From Telluria sp042683405 (GTDB lineage Bacteria > Pseudomonadota > Gammaproteobacteria > Burkholderiales > Burkholderiaceae_D): 64,000 nt of DNA. The notes below the pieces were generated by a model. The model worked only from the letters and a program-made list of their open reading frames with translations. It searched no databases and was not told where the DNA came from. The DNA is taken from NCBI RefSeq assembly GCF_042683405.1, contig NZ_JBHUJS010000002.1, positions 124,001 through 188,000 on the forward strand, given 5' to 3'. Shown here in pieces: positions 32,260-40,499 of the stretch (the stretch's first letter is position 1; the number at the start of each line of letters is the position of its first letter). The position numbers and the translations under genes were made by a program.

Positions 32260-33942
32260 ATGATCAAGCATCCGTCGTCCAAATACCGTCCCTTCCCCGC
32301 CGTCGACCTGCCGGACCGCCGCTGGCCGTCCCACACCATCACGCACCCGCCCATCTGGATGAGCACCGACCTGCGCGACGGCAACCAGGCCCTGATCGAA
32401 CCGATGAGCGTGGAGAAAAAGCTGCGCTTCTTCGACATGCTGGTCGATATTGGCGTAAAGGAAATTGAAGTGGGTTTCCCGTCCGCCTCGCAGACCGATT
32501 TCGATTTCGTGCGCGGCCTGGTCGACAGCGGCCGGGTGCCGGACGACGTCACGCTGATCGTCCTGACCCAGTCGCGCGACGAGCTGATCCGCCGCACCGT
32601 GGAGTCGGTGGCCGGCGCGAAGAAGGCTGTGGTGCACCTGTACAACTCTGTCGCGCCCGTGTTCCGTCGCGTGGTGTTCGGCATGTCGCGCGAAGAGATC
32701 GTGCAGATCGCGGTGAGCGGCACCCGGCTCGTGAAGGAACTGGTGGCGCAGCATCCGCACACGGCATGGGGTTTCGAGTACTCGCCCGAGTCGTTCTCGA
32801 CCACGGAGCTCGATTTCGCGCTGGAGATCTCGAACGCGGTGTCGGCGGAATGGCAGCCGACGCCGGCACGGCCGATGATCCTGAATTTGCCGTCCACGGT
32901 GGAATCGTCCACCCCGAACGTGTACGCCGACCAAATCGAATGGATGTCGCGCCACCTGGCGCGGCGCGATGCGATCATCCTCAGCGTCCATCCGCACAAC
33001 GACCGCGGCACGGCCATCGCGTCGGCGGAGCTGGCGGTGATGGCCGGCGCCCAGCGCGTGGAAGGCTGCCTGTTCGGCAATGGCGAGCGCACCGGCAACG
33101 TGGACCTGGTCACGCTGGCGCTCAACCTGTACACGCAGGGCGTCGATCCGGGGCTGGATTTCTCCGACATCGATGCGGTGCGCCAGGTGGTCGAGGAATG
33201 CAACCAGCTGCCCGTGCATCCGCGCCACCCGTACGCGGGCGACCTGGTGTTCACGGCCTTCTCGGGCTCGCACCAGGACGCCATCAAGAAGGGCTTCGCC
33301 CAGCGCCAGCCCGGTACTCACTGGGACATCCCGTACCTGCCGATCGACCCGCAGGATCTCGGCCGCAGCTATGATGCGGTGATCCGGGTGAACAGCCAGT
33401 CCGGCAAGGGCGGCATGGCCTACCTGCTGGAGCAGGAGTTCGGCCTGGCGCTGCCGCGCCGCCTGCAGATCGAGTTCTCGCGCGCCGTCCAGAAGGTGGC
33501 AGACCAGAGCGGGCGCGAAATTACCGCCGCGCAGATCCACGACATCTTCCAAAGCGAGTACCTGGAGCAGACCGAGCCCTACGCCTACGGTTCGCACCGC
33601 ATGGTGGAGGACAGCGCCGGCGACGAGAAGGTCGCGCTCGACCTGACGCTCATGTTGCGCGGCCAGCAGCACGCGCGCCAGGGCGGAGGCAACGGCCCGA
33701 TCGATGCGTTCGTGAATGCGCTCGGCCTGCCGATCCGCCTGATGGACTACCACGAGCATGCCATCGGATCGGGCGCGAATGCGCGCGCGGCGTGCTATGT
33801 CGAGCTGCGGGTGGAAGACGGCCCGACCCTGTTCGGGGCCGGCATCGACAGCAATATCGTCACGGCCTCCTTCAAGGCCGTGCTGTCGGCGGTGAACCGC
33901 CACATGGCGATCGCCGGGCACGGCGCGGTGGCGGCGACCTAG
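32260..33942 (+). CDS. leuA: 2-isopropylmalate synthase, long form
   Basis: First enzyme of leucine synthesis: condenses acetyl-CoA with 2-oxoisovalerate. The ATG at 32260 has AAGGAG seven bases upstream and gives 560 residues, the long form that resembles fungal and actinobacterial enzymes rather than the roughly 515-residue enterobacterial type. The HMGL-like catalytic domain shows STDLRDGNQAL and the metal-binding SVHPHNDRGTA. The C-terminal regulatory domain begins near residue 440 and normally binds leucine. The stop overlaps the convergent yihY-like stop by four bases. Confidence 0.95.
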   Translation: MIKHPSSKYRPFPAVDLPDRRWPSHTITHPPIWMSTDLRDGNQALIEPMSVEKKLRFFDMLVDIGVKEIEVGFPSASQTDFDFVRGLVDSGRVPDDVTLIVLTQSRDELIRRTVESVAGAKKAVVHLYNSVAPVFRRVVFGMSREEIVQIAVSGTRLVKELVAQHPHTAWGFEYSPESFSTTELDFALEISNAVSAEWQPTPARPMILNLPSTVESSTPNVYADQIEWMSRHLARRDAIILSVHPHNDRGTAIASAELAVMAGAQRVEGCLFGNGERTGNVDLVTLALNLYTQGVDPGLDFSDIDAVRQVVEECNQLPVHPRHPYAGDLVFTAFSGSHQDAIKKGFAQRQPGTHWDIPYLPIDPQDLGRSYDAVIRVNSQSGKGGMAYLLEQEFGLALPRRLQIEFSRAVQKVADQSGREITAAQIHDIFQSEYLEQTEPYAYGSHRMVEDSAGDEKVALDLTLMLRGQQHARQGGGNGPIDAFVNALGLPIRLMDYHEHAIGSGANARAACYVELRVEDGPTLFGAGIDSNIVTASFKAVLSAVNRHMAIAGHGAVAAT

Positions 33943-34856
33943 TCGGGTGCGGTCCAGACAGGTTCAGGACGCTTGCCGGGATTGACGCGGCCGGCGCGCT
34001 CGTACTCGGAGATCACCTGGGCGCCCAGCAGCAGCAGCGTCGCGCCGATCTCCAGGCTGAACATGACGACGATGGCGGTCGTCATGGAGCCGTACACGAT
34101 GTTCACCTGCGACAGCGTGGAGAAATACCAGACCAGCACATGGCGCGCAATCTCCCACAGCACCGTGGCGCTGACACCGCCGATCAGCGCATGGCGCCAG
34201 GACAGCCGGCCGACCGGCATCACCAGGTAGATGGAGGTGAGCACCAGCACTTCGCCCACCACCCCCAGCAGGTAGAGCAGCGCGCCGGACACCCCGCCCA
34301 GCGACCATGTCCGCCCGAGGAACTCGATCTGTTCGGTGCCCATGACCTGGAGGCTGCCCGCGACCAGCGTGATCAGCAGCGTGCCGATGCCCAGCGCGAC
34401 GATGTAGCAGTACGGCAGGATGGCCGACACCAGGAAGTGCCGGCGCCGGATCGCCACGCGGTGCAGGAAGATCACGGACATCGCATTTTCCAGCACTGTG
34501 AACGCGAGCGAACTGAAAAACACCATGGTCAGGCCCAGCACCCAGGTGATGACATCGCGCTGTTCGAGGAACAGCGCCAGTTCGGTCACCACGGAGCGCG
34601 ACTGCCCCGGCACCAGCCACTCCAGGTAGCGGCTCAGGGTCGCGATCAGCGCCTGCTGGTCGATGAAGTGCGACAGCACGACCACCACCAGCATCAGGAA
34701 GGGAATCAGCGACAGCAGCGAATAGTAGGCGACCGCGCCGGCCAGCAGCAGCCCCTGGTTGGAGCGGAAGCCATTCAGCACGCGAAAGGCGAAGGTCAGC
34801 GGATGGCGCAGCACGTACTCGCTGGCGCGCAGGTCGGAAACATCGGTGTCCGTCAT
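33939..34856 (-). CDS. YihY/BrkB-family inner-membrane protein
   Basis: A 305-residue membrane protein with about six helices. It contains family segments AGAVAYYSLLSLIPFLMLVV, FFSSLAFTVLENAMSVIF and IVYGSMTTAIVVMFSLEIGA. The family was once called RNase BN, but that assignment was withdrawn; the function is unknown. Its ATG directly follows the egtB stop, so it is translated with the egtD-egtB operon. Whether it takes part in ergothioneine or selenoneine handling, for example transport, is unknown. Confidence 0.85.
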   Translation of the reverse strand: MTDTDVSDLRASEYVLRHPLTFAFRVLNGFRSNQGLLLAGAVAYYSLLSLIPFLMLVVVVLSHFIDQQALIATLSRYLEWLVPGQSRSVVTELALFLEQRDVITWVLGLTMVFFSSLAFTVLENAMSVIFLHRVAIRRRHFLVSAILPYCYIVALGIGTLLITLVAGSLQVMGTEQIEFLGRTWSLGGVSGALLYLLGVVGEVLVLTSIYLVMPVGRLSWRHALIGGVSATVLWEIARHVLVWYFSTLSQVNIVYGSMTTAIVVMFSLEIGATLLLLGAQVISEYERAGRVNPGKRPEPVWTAPD

Positions 34857-36095
34857 TTACCCACCCGTGCGTGCGAGCCGGATCCCGCTGAACTGCCAGC
34901 GCGCATGCGCCGGGAAAAAATTGCGGTAGCTGGCGCGCGCGTGGCCGGCAGGCGTCACGCAGGAGGCGCCCCGCAATACGTACTGGTTCAGCATGAATTT
35001 GCCGTTGTATTCGCCGATCGCGCCGGCGGCCGGCGCAAAGCCGGGATACGGGCCGTAGCTGCTGCTGGTCCATTGCCAGCATTCGCCGAACATTTGCGAC
35101 AGTCCCGCCCCTGCCGCCGCGCGCGGATGCAGCGCGCCGTCGCCGGGGACGATGCCGGCCGCCGCGCATTCCCACTCCGCCTCGGTCGGCAGGCGCGCGC
35201 CGCTCCATTGCGCGAACGCGTCCGCTTCGTACAGCGACACATGGGTGACCGGCCGCGCCGGGTCGAGCGCCTGCAGGCCGTGCAGGGTGAATTCGGCCCA
35301 GCTGCCGTCGTCCATCCGCATCCAGTACAGCGGATGGGCCAGGCCCTGCGCCGACACGGCATCCCAGCCTTCCGACAGCCAGAGCGAGGGCTCGCGGTAG
35401 CCGCCCGCCTCGATGAAGGCGAGGTACTCGCCGTTGGTGACGAGCCGGCTGGCCAGCGCGAACGGCAGGACATACTGCGGATGGCGCGGCAGCTCGTTAT
35501 CGAAGCAGAAGCCGTCGCCGTCGTAGCCGATCTCGCGCATGCCGCCCTCGAAGGCGATCCATTCCACCGGCTGCGCCGCAGCGCCGCGCGCAAGCGCCTC
35601 GCCGGCGTAGGCAGGCAGCAGCGCGTTCTGGGCGAACAGGTGCTTGAGGTCGGTCAGCATGAGCTCCTGGTGCTGCTGCTCGTGCTGCAGGCCCAGCTGG
35701 ACCAGCGCCGCCATGCGCGGTTCGCTGCCGCGCTGCGCCAGCAGGCGCACCATGCGTTCGTCGACATGGGCGCGGTACGCGAGCACCTCGTCGAGCGAAG
35801 GCCGGGTCAGGAGCCCGCGCTGCGGGCGCGGGTGGCGTGCGCCGACGCCGTTGTAATAGGAGTTGAACAGCGTCCGGAACGCCGGATGGTATGGCGCGAA
35901 CCCCTGTTCATGCTGCTCGAGGATGAAGGTCTCGAAGAACCAGGTGGTATGGGCGAGGTGCCACTTGACCGGGCTGGCGTCCGGCATCGACTGGGCGCCG
36001 CAGTCTTCCGCCGACAGGGGCGCCGCGATGGCCAGCGAGCGGCGCCGCACGCTGTCGTACAAGCGGTGATGGGCAAAGTCGGCGACGCGCTTCAT
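34857..36095 (-). CDS. egtB: Ergothioneine synthesis protein EgtB
   Basis: Iron-dependent sulfoxide synthase acting on hercynine. The start at 36095 (MKRVADFAHHRLYDSVRR) overlaps the egtD stop (ATGA) and gives 412 residues. The DinB-like domain holds WHLAHTTWFFETFIL and the HX3HXE motif in LQHEQQHQELML. The FGE-sulfatase domain has RLPTEAEWECAAAG, GECWQWTSSSYGPYPGF and SYRNFFPAHARWQFSGIRLA. No egtA, egtC or egtE is nearby, so it may use cysteine rather than gamma-glutamylcysteine; this is an inference. It is paralogous to senA. Confidence 0.92.
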   Translation of the reverse strand: MKRVADFAHHRLYDSVRRRSLAIAAPLSAEDCGAQSMPDASPVKWHLAHTTWFFETFILEQHEQGFAPYHPAFRTLFNSYYNGVGARHPRPQRGLLTRPSLDEVLAYRAHVDERMVRLLAQRGSEPRMAALVQLGLQHEQQHQELMLTDLKHLFAQNALLPAYAGEALARGAAAQPVEWIAFEGGMREIGYDGDGFCFDNELPRHPQYVLPFALASRLVTNGEYLAFIEAGGYREPSLWLSEGWDAVSAQGLAHPLYWMRMDDGSWAEFTLHGLQALDPARPVTHVSLYEADAFAQWSGARLPTEAEWECAAAGIVPGDGALHPRAAAGAGLSQMFGECWQWTSSSYGPYPGFAPAAGAIGEYNGKFMLNQYVLRGASCVTPAGHARASYRNFFPAHARWQFSGIRLARTGG

Positions 36096-37045
36096 CCGGT
36101 CCCTTCCGCGCGTGCGTACAGGACGGCAAACCACTCGTCATCGTCCGTCCACACGTCCGTGGTGCGGAAACCCGCTTGCGCAAGCAACGCGACGGCGGCG
36201 TCCTTGCGGTATTTGTAGCTGTTTTCGGTGTGGATGCGCTCGCCGTGCATGAAGGACCTGCGGCCGCCCGGCCAGCTGACCGTGGTGTCCTCGATGGCTT
36301 CCAGGTGCATCTCGACGCGGCTCTCGGTCGGGTTGTAGAACGCCACGTGCCGCCACTGGCGCACGTCGAAGTCCGTCCCGACCAGCCGGTTCAGGTGGCG
36401 CAGCACATTCAGGTTGAAGGCGGACGTCACGCCGACCGCGTCGTCATAGGCGGCATTGAGCACGCCCGCATCCTTGACCAGGTCCATGCCGATCAGGATG
36501 CCGCCGTCGGCGCCGCACTGGCCGCGCATCCGCGCCAGCAGGTCGTGCGCCTGCGCCGGGGTGAAGTTGCCGATCGAGGAACCCGGATAGAAGAACAGGC
36601 GCTTTTGCTCCGACACCGTGGCCGGCAGGTCCAGCCCGGCCGAGAAATCGAGCGGCAGCGCGCTCATTTCTATATAGGGGAAGCGCTGGCGCAGGGACTC
36701 GACGGCATCCTCGAGGAAGTCGGCGGAAATGTCGATGGGCACGTACTGCGCGGGATGCAGCAGCGGGAACAGGCTGGCGGCCTTGGCGCAGTTGCCCGCC
36801 CCCAGGTCGATCATGGTGCTGCCCGCGCCGATGGCGTGGGCGATGTCGGCGGCGTGGCGCCTGAAAATGGCGGCCTCGGTGCGGGTCGGATAGTACTCGT
36901 CCAGCTCGCAGATCGCCTCGAACAGGTGGGAACCCAGTTCGTCGTACAGGAACTTGGGCGAAATCGACGCATGGTCCGCATCGAGTCCGGCTGCTACTTC
37001 GGCCAGCGCCTGGGCACTGGCCTGGGATGCCTGGGATGTTGGCAT
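36092..37045 (-). CDS. egtD: L-histidine N-alpha-methyltransferase EgtD
   Basis: Trimethylates histidine to hercynine with SAM. The ATG at 37045 (MPTSQASQASAQAL) has GAGGAG nine bases upstream; the product has 317 residues, the normal length. Seen: PKFLYDELGSHLFEAICELD, SAM motif MIDLGAGNCAKA, LFFYPGSSIGNFTP and the late IHTENSYKY. Its hercynine would feed EgtB and also SenA, whose gene lies 6 kb away. A much longer upstream in-frame extension is only the complement of the transporter genes. Confidence 0.95.
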   Translation of the reverse strand: MPTSQASQASAQALAEVAAGLDADHASISPKFLYDELGSHLFEAICELDEYYPTRTEAAIFRRHAADIAHAIGAGSTMIDLGAGNCAKAASLFPLLHPAQYVPIDISADFLEDAVESLRQRFPYIEMSALPLDFSAGLDLPATVSEQKRLFFYPGSSIGNFTPAQAHDLLARMRGQCGADGGILIGMDLVKDAGVLNAAYDDAVGVTSAFNLNVLRHLNRLVGTDFDVRQWRHVAFYNPTESRVEMHLEAIEDTTVSWPGGRRSFMHGERIHTENSYKYRKDAAVALLAQAGFRTTDVWTDDDEWFAVLYARAEGTG

Positions 37046-37186
37046 GGGTCTCGCTCCTCGGTTGCACCCGGCGGGCGGGCTCAAAGTTGCCATTCTTGTA
37101 TAATATCGTGATTCGTTTTTTCCCCGCGCAAGGCATGGCCGCATCCGTGCCGAAGCCCTTTTTCCTTCTCTCCGATCGACCCTGAC

Positions 37187-38056
37187 ATGAACATTTTCTG
37201 CCGCCTCCTCGCTTCGCTTTCCGTCGCCGCCGGCATCGTGGCGGGCGCTCCCGCCTACGCCCAGGTGCAGCCCGGCGTCCTGCGCGTCTCCGCCATTCCG
37301 GATGAAAATCCGACCGAACTGCAGCGCAAGTTCAAGCCGCTCGGCGCATACCTGGAAAAGAAGACCGGACTGAAGGTGCAGTTCACCCCGGTGACCGACT
37401 ACGCGGCGTCGGTCGAAGGCCTGGTCAACCACAAGCTGGACATGGTCTGGTTCGGCGGTTTCACCTTCGTGCAGGCCAATGAGCGCAGCAAGGGCAAGAT
37501 CGTGCCGCTGGTCCAGCGCGCGGAGGACGAGAAATTCCAGTCGGTATTCATCACCGCCAACCCGGAGATCCGCACGCTGCAGGACCTCAAGGGCCGCACC
37601 TTCAGCTTCGGTTCCGAATCGTCCACCTCGGGCCACCTGATGCCGCGCTCGTTCCTGCTGGCCGCGAAGATCAATCCGGAGGCGGACATGAAGCGCATCG
37701 CCTTCTCGGGCGCGCACGACGCGACCGTGGCCGCGGTCGCGGGCGGCAAGGTCGACGCCGGCGCGGTCAACGCCTCGGTGTGGAAAAAGCTCGTGGACGA
37801 GAAAAAGGTCGATACCGGCGCGGTGCGGGTGTTCTACACCACGCCTGGCTATTACGACTACAACTGGAGCGTGCACGCGGACATGCCGGCCGCTCTGAAG
37901 AAGAAGATCACCGACGCCTTCCTGGCGCTCGATCCATCGACGCCGGAAGGCCGCGAAATCCTGGAACTGCAGCGCGCGTCCCGGTTCGTCCCGACCCACG
38001 CGGGCAACTACGCCGCGATCGAAGCGGCCGCCCGCAACGCCAAGCTGCTCAAGTAA
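37187..38056 (+). CDS. PhnD-like periplasmic binding protein, putative selenium-oxyanion binder
   Basis: A 289-residue secreted binding protein with a signal peptide (about 1-25, cut after AYA). It belongs to the PhnD superfamily. The mature start RVSAIPDENPTELQRKFKP, then VTDYAASVEGLVNHKLDMVW and GGFTFVQA, resemble the subgroup usually annotated as putative selenate-binding proteins. No phosphonate or phosphite degradation genes and no Pho box are nearby, whereas selD, senA and senB lie within 9 kb. Selenate or selenite is therefore the likely ligand; binding is not shown by sequence. It is divergent from egtD across 141 bp. Confidence 0.8.
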   Translation: MNIFCRLLASLSVAAGIVAGAPAYAQVQPGVLRVSAIPDENPTELQRKFKPLGAYLEKKTGLKVQFTPVTDYAASVEGLVNHKLDMVWFGGFTFVQANERSKGKIVPLVQRAEDEKFQSVFITANPEIRTLQDLKGRTFSFGSESSTSGHLMPRSFLLAAKINPEADMKRIAFSGAHDATVAAVAGGKVDAGAVNASVWKKLVDEKKVDTGAVRVFYTTPGYYDYNWSVHADMPAALKKKITDAFLALDPSTPEGREILELQRASRFVPTHAGNYAAIEAAARNAKLLK

Positions 38057-38878
38057 GTGGATACACCTGCCATCCGCCTGTCGCAGCTGACGGTCCGGCA
38101 CCACGCCGGCTCGCGCGGCGTCGCGCTGGATTCGGTATCGCTGTCGGTGGCGCAGGGCGAGCAGGTTGCGGTGATCGGCCCGTCCGGCGCCGGCAAGACC
38201 ACGCTGCTGTCCACGCTGGCGATCGCCCACAAGCCCGCGTCGGGCGAGTTCGCGCTGTTTGGCGCCGACCCGTGGGCCATGGCGGGCAAGGAACGGCACC
38301 GCCTGCGCACCCGCCTGTTCCTGGCGCCGCAAGTGCCGCCGCTGCCGCCGCGCCAGCGCGTGGTGACGGCCGTGCTGGCCGCGCGCCTGCCGCAATGGAG
38401 CCTGTGGCAGGCGCTTGTGTCGCTGGTGCGCCCGCAGGATCCGGAAGCGGCGTTCGCGGCGCTGTCGCGCTTCAACCTGGGCGACAAACTGTACGCGCGC
38501 GTGGACCGGCTGTCGGGTGGAGAACGCCAACGCTGCGGCCTGGCGCGGCTGGTGCTGTCGTCGGCCGACCTGCTGCTGGTCGACGAGCCGCTGTCGGCGC
38601 TCGACCCTGCCCTGTCCCGGATGGCGCTGGCCGCATTGCAGCAGGAGGCCGCCGGCCGTAATGCGACGCTGGTGTGCAGCCTGCACCAGGTGGAGATGGC
38701 GCGCGCCTGGTTCCCGCGCCTGGTCGGCCTGCGCGACGGACGCATCGTGTTCGATGCGCCGCGCGAGCAGGTCAGCGACGAAATGATCGCGGCGCTGTAC
38801 GCCAACGAGCAGCCGCCGGCGGCATCGTCCGAACTCCACGAAACCCCGGATGCGATCGCGATCGGGGCCTGCTACTGA
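38057..38878 (+). CDS. PhnC-like ABC transporter ATP-binding protein
   Basis: ATPase of the importer, 273 residues, starting at a GTG immediately after the binding-protein stop codon. Walker A is GPSGAGKTT, the signature is RLSGGERQRCGLARLV, and Walker B is LLLVDEPLSALDP. The C-terminal 30 residues are acidic and Ala-rich. PhnC proteins usually recognise their paired PhnE-type permeases, which follow here. Its stop overlaps the next start (TGATG). Confidence 0.88.
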   Translation: MDTPAIRLSQLTVRHHAGSRGVALDSVSLSVAQGEQVAVIGPSGAGKTTLLSTLAIAHKPASGEFALFGADPWAMAGKERHRLRTRLFLAPQVPPLPPRQRVVTAVLAARLPQWSLWQALVSLVRPQDPEAAFAALSRFNLGDKLYARVDRLSGGERQRCGLARLVLSSADLLLVDEPLSALDPALSRMALAALQQEAAGRNATLVCSLHQVEMARAWFPRLVGLRDGRIVFDAPREQVSDEMIAALYANEQPPAASSELHETPDAIAIGACY

Positions 38879-39708
38879 TGGATGCCGCGGCGCCCCGCAT
38901 GGCCGATCCGGCATGGCGCGGACGCGTCACCGCGTTCGTTGTCGCGCTGCTCCTGCTGTGGCCCATGCTGGTGTACAGCGAATTCAAGCCGTGGCTGCTG
39001 CTCGATCCGCAAAGCCTGGCGGCGGCGGGCCGCTTCCTGTCCGACTTCGCCACGCCCGCGCACTCGCCCGAGTTCCTGGCGATGGTGCTGCGCGAGACCT
39101 GGCAGACGGTGGCCATTGCCACCGCGGGCCTGACGCTCGCGATGGTCGCCGCCGTTCCCGCCACCCTGGTCATCAATGAACGCCTGTCGGTGTCGCGCCT
39201 TGGCACAGGCGTCATGCACGCGCTGCCCGCTTTCGTGCGCCAGTCCGTGCGCTGGGTGCTGGTGCTGTTGCGCTCCGTGCCGGAACTGGTGTGGGCGCTG
39301 CTGTTTGTGCGCATCGTCGGCCTCGGCCCGACCGCGGGCGTGCTGGCGATTGCGCTGACCTACAGCGGCATGCTGGCCAAGGTGTACGCCGAGATCCTGG
39401 AGTCGTCCAGCGCGCACGCGACCGATGCGCTGCTGGCCAACGGCGCCGGCCGCATTCCGGCGCTGGTGTATGGCGCCTTGCCCGATTCGGCGCCGGAACT
39501 GGTGTCGTACACGGTGTACCGCTGGGAGTGCGCGATCCGCGGCTCGGCGGTGATGGGCTTTGTCGGCGCGGGCGGACTTGGCCAGCGCATGGACGAGTCG
39601 ATGCGCATGATGGCCGGCGGCGAAGTGTCCACCATCCTGATCGTGCTGGTGCTGCTGGTGGCGCTGGCGGACCTGGTCTCGAAGATCCTGCGAAAGTGGC
39701 TGGGATGA
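38878..39708 (+). CDS. PhnE-like ABC transporter permease 1
   Basis: Inner-membrane permease, 276 residues with about six helices. The ATPase-contact loop is visible as ATDALLANGAGRIPALVYGALPDSAPEL (key part ANGAGRIPALVYGALP), and the closing motif IRGSAVMGFVGAGGLGQRM is characteristic of PhnE-type permeases. It overlaps the ATPase gene by one base and the second permease by four (ATGA). Confidence 0.88.
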   Translation: MDAAAPRMADPAWRGRVTAFVVALLLLWPMLVYSEFKPWLLLDPQSLAAAGRFLSDFATPAHSPEFLAMVLRETWQTVAIATAGLTLAMVAAVPATLVINERLSVSRLGTGVMHALPAFVRQSVRWVLVLLRSVPELVWALLFVRIVGLGPTAGVLAIALTYSGMLAKVYAEILESSSAHATDALLANGAGRIPALVYGALPDSAPELVSYTVYRWECAIRGSAVMGFVGAGGLGQRMDESMRMMAGGEVSTILIVLVLLVALADLVSKILRKWLG

Positions 39709-40499
39709 GCGGTCCGCGCATGCCCTCCCCGCCCGCGCGCACGTTCGGCGCGCCACTCATGGCGATGGCAGTCCTGGCGCTGGTGGTGGCGAGCTTTGCG
39801 TCGCTCGACCTGGAATGGCGCGCGCTGTTCGGACCCGAAGCGCTGGCCACGACGACGGAATTCCTGTCCGGCTTCGCGCCGCCCGACCTGGAGCCGGATT
39901 ACCTGAGGCGGGTCGGGATGGCGACGGTGGAGACGCTCGCGATGTCCGCACTCGGCACCCTGCTGGCGGTCGTGGCCGGGCTGGCGTTCGCGCTGCTGGC
40001 TGCGGGACGGCTCGGCCCCGTGCTGCGGCGCGTATCGCGGCTGCTGCTGAACATCCTGCGCTCGATTCCCGAACTGGCATGGGCCACGCTGCTGCTGGTG
40101 GCCGCGGGCCTGGGGCCGTTCGCCGGCACGCTGGCACTGGCCTTCCACACCAGCGGCGTGCTGGGACGGCTGTTCGCCGACGCGCTGGAAAACGCCACGC
40201 CCCTGCCGGAACAGACGCTGCGCACCAACGGCGCCTCCGCCGCTGCCGCGTTCCTGTACGCGACACTGCCGCAGACCCTGCCGCAGATGCTGTCGTACAC
40301 GCTGTACCGCTGGGAGAACAATATCCGCGCCGCCGCCGTGCTTGGCGTGGTGGGCGCGGGCGGGCTGGGACAGATGCTCAAGTACCACCTGTCGCTGTTC
40401 CAGATGCAGAGTGCGGCCACGGTGGTGCTGGCGATGCTGCTGCTGGTGGCGGCGGTGGACGCGGCCAGCTTTGCGCTGCGGCGCGCGGTGACGCGATGA
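39705..40499 (+). CDS. PhnE-like ABC transporter permease 2
   Basis: Second permease, 264 residues, clearly paralogous to the first: compare LRTNGASAAAAFLYATLPQT and IRAAAVLGVVGAGGLGQML. It has five or six membrane helices. Together the two probably form a heterodimeric pore. Overlaps by ATGA at both ends show tight translational coupling across the operon. Confidence 0.88.
   Translation: MSGPRMPSPPARTFGAPLMAMAVLALVVASFASLDLEWRALFGPEALATTTEFLSGFAPPDLEPDYLRRVGMATVETLAMSALGTLLAVVAGLAFALLAAGRLGPVLRRVSRLLLNILRSIPELAWATLLLVAAGLGPFAGTLALAFHTSGVLGRLFADALENATPLPEQTLRTNGASAAAAFLYATLPQTLPQMLSYTLYRWENNIRAAAVLGVVGAGGLGQMLKYHLSLFQMQSAATVVLAMLLLVAAVDAASFALRRAVTR

Noticed and set aside
37046..38914. A 620-residue N-terminal extension of EgtD
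   Set aside because: It is antisense to the binding-protein and ATPase genes. EgtD is full length from the ATG at 37045, which has its own ribosome site.
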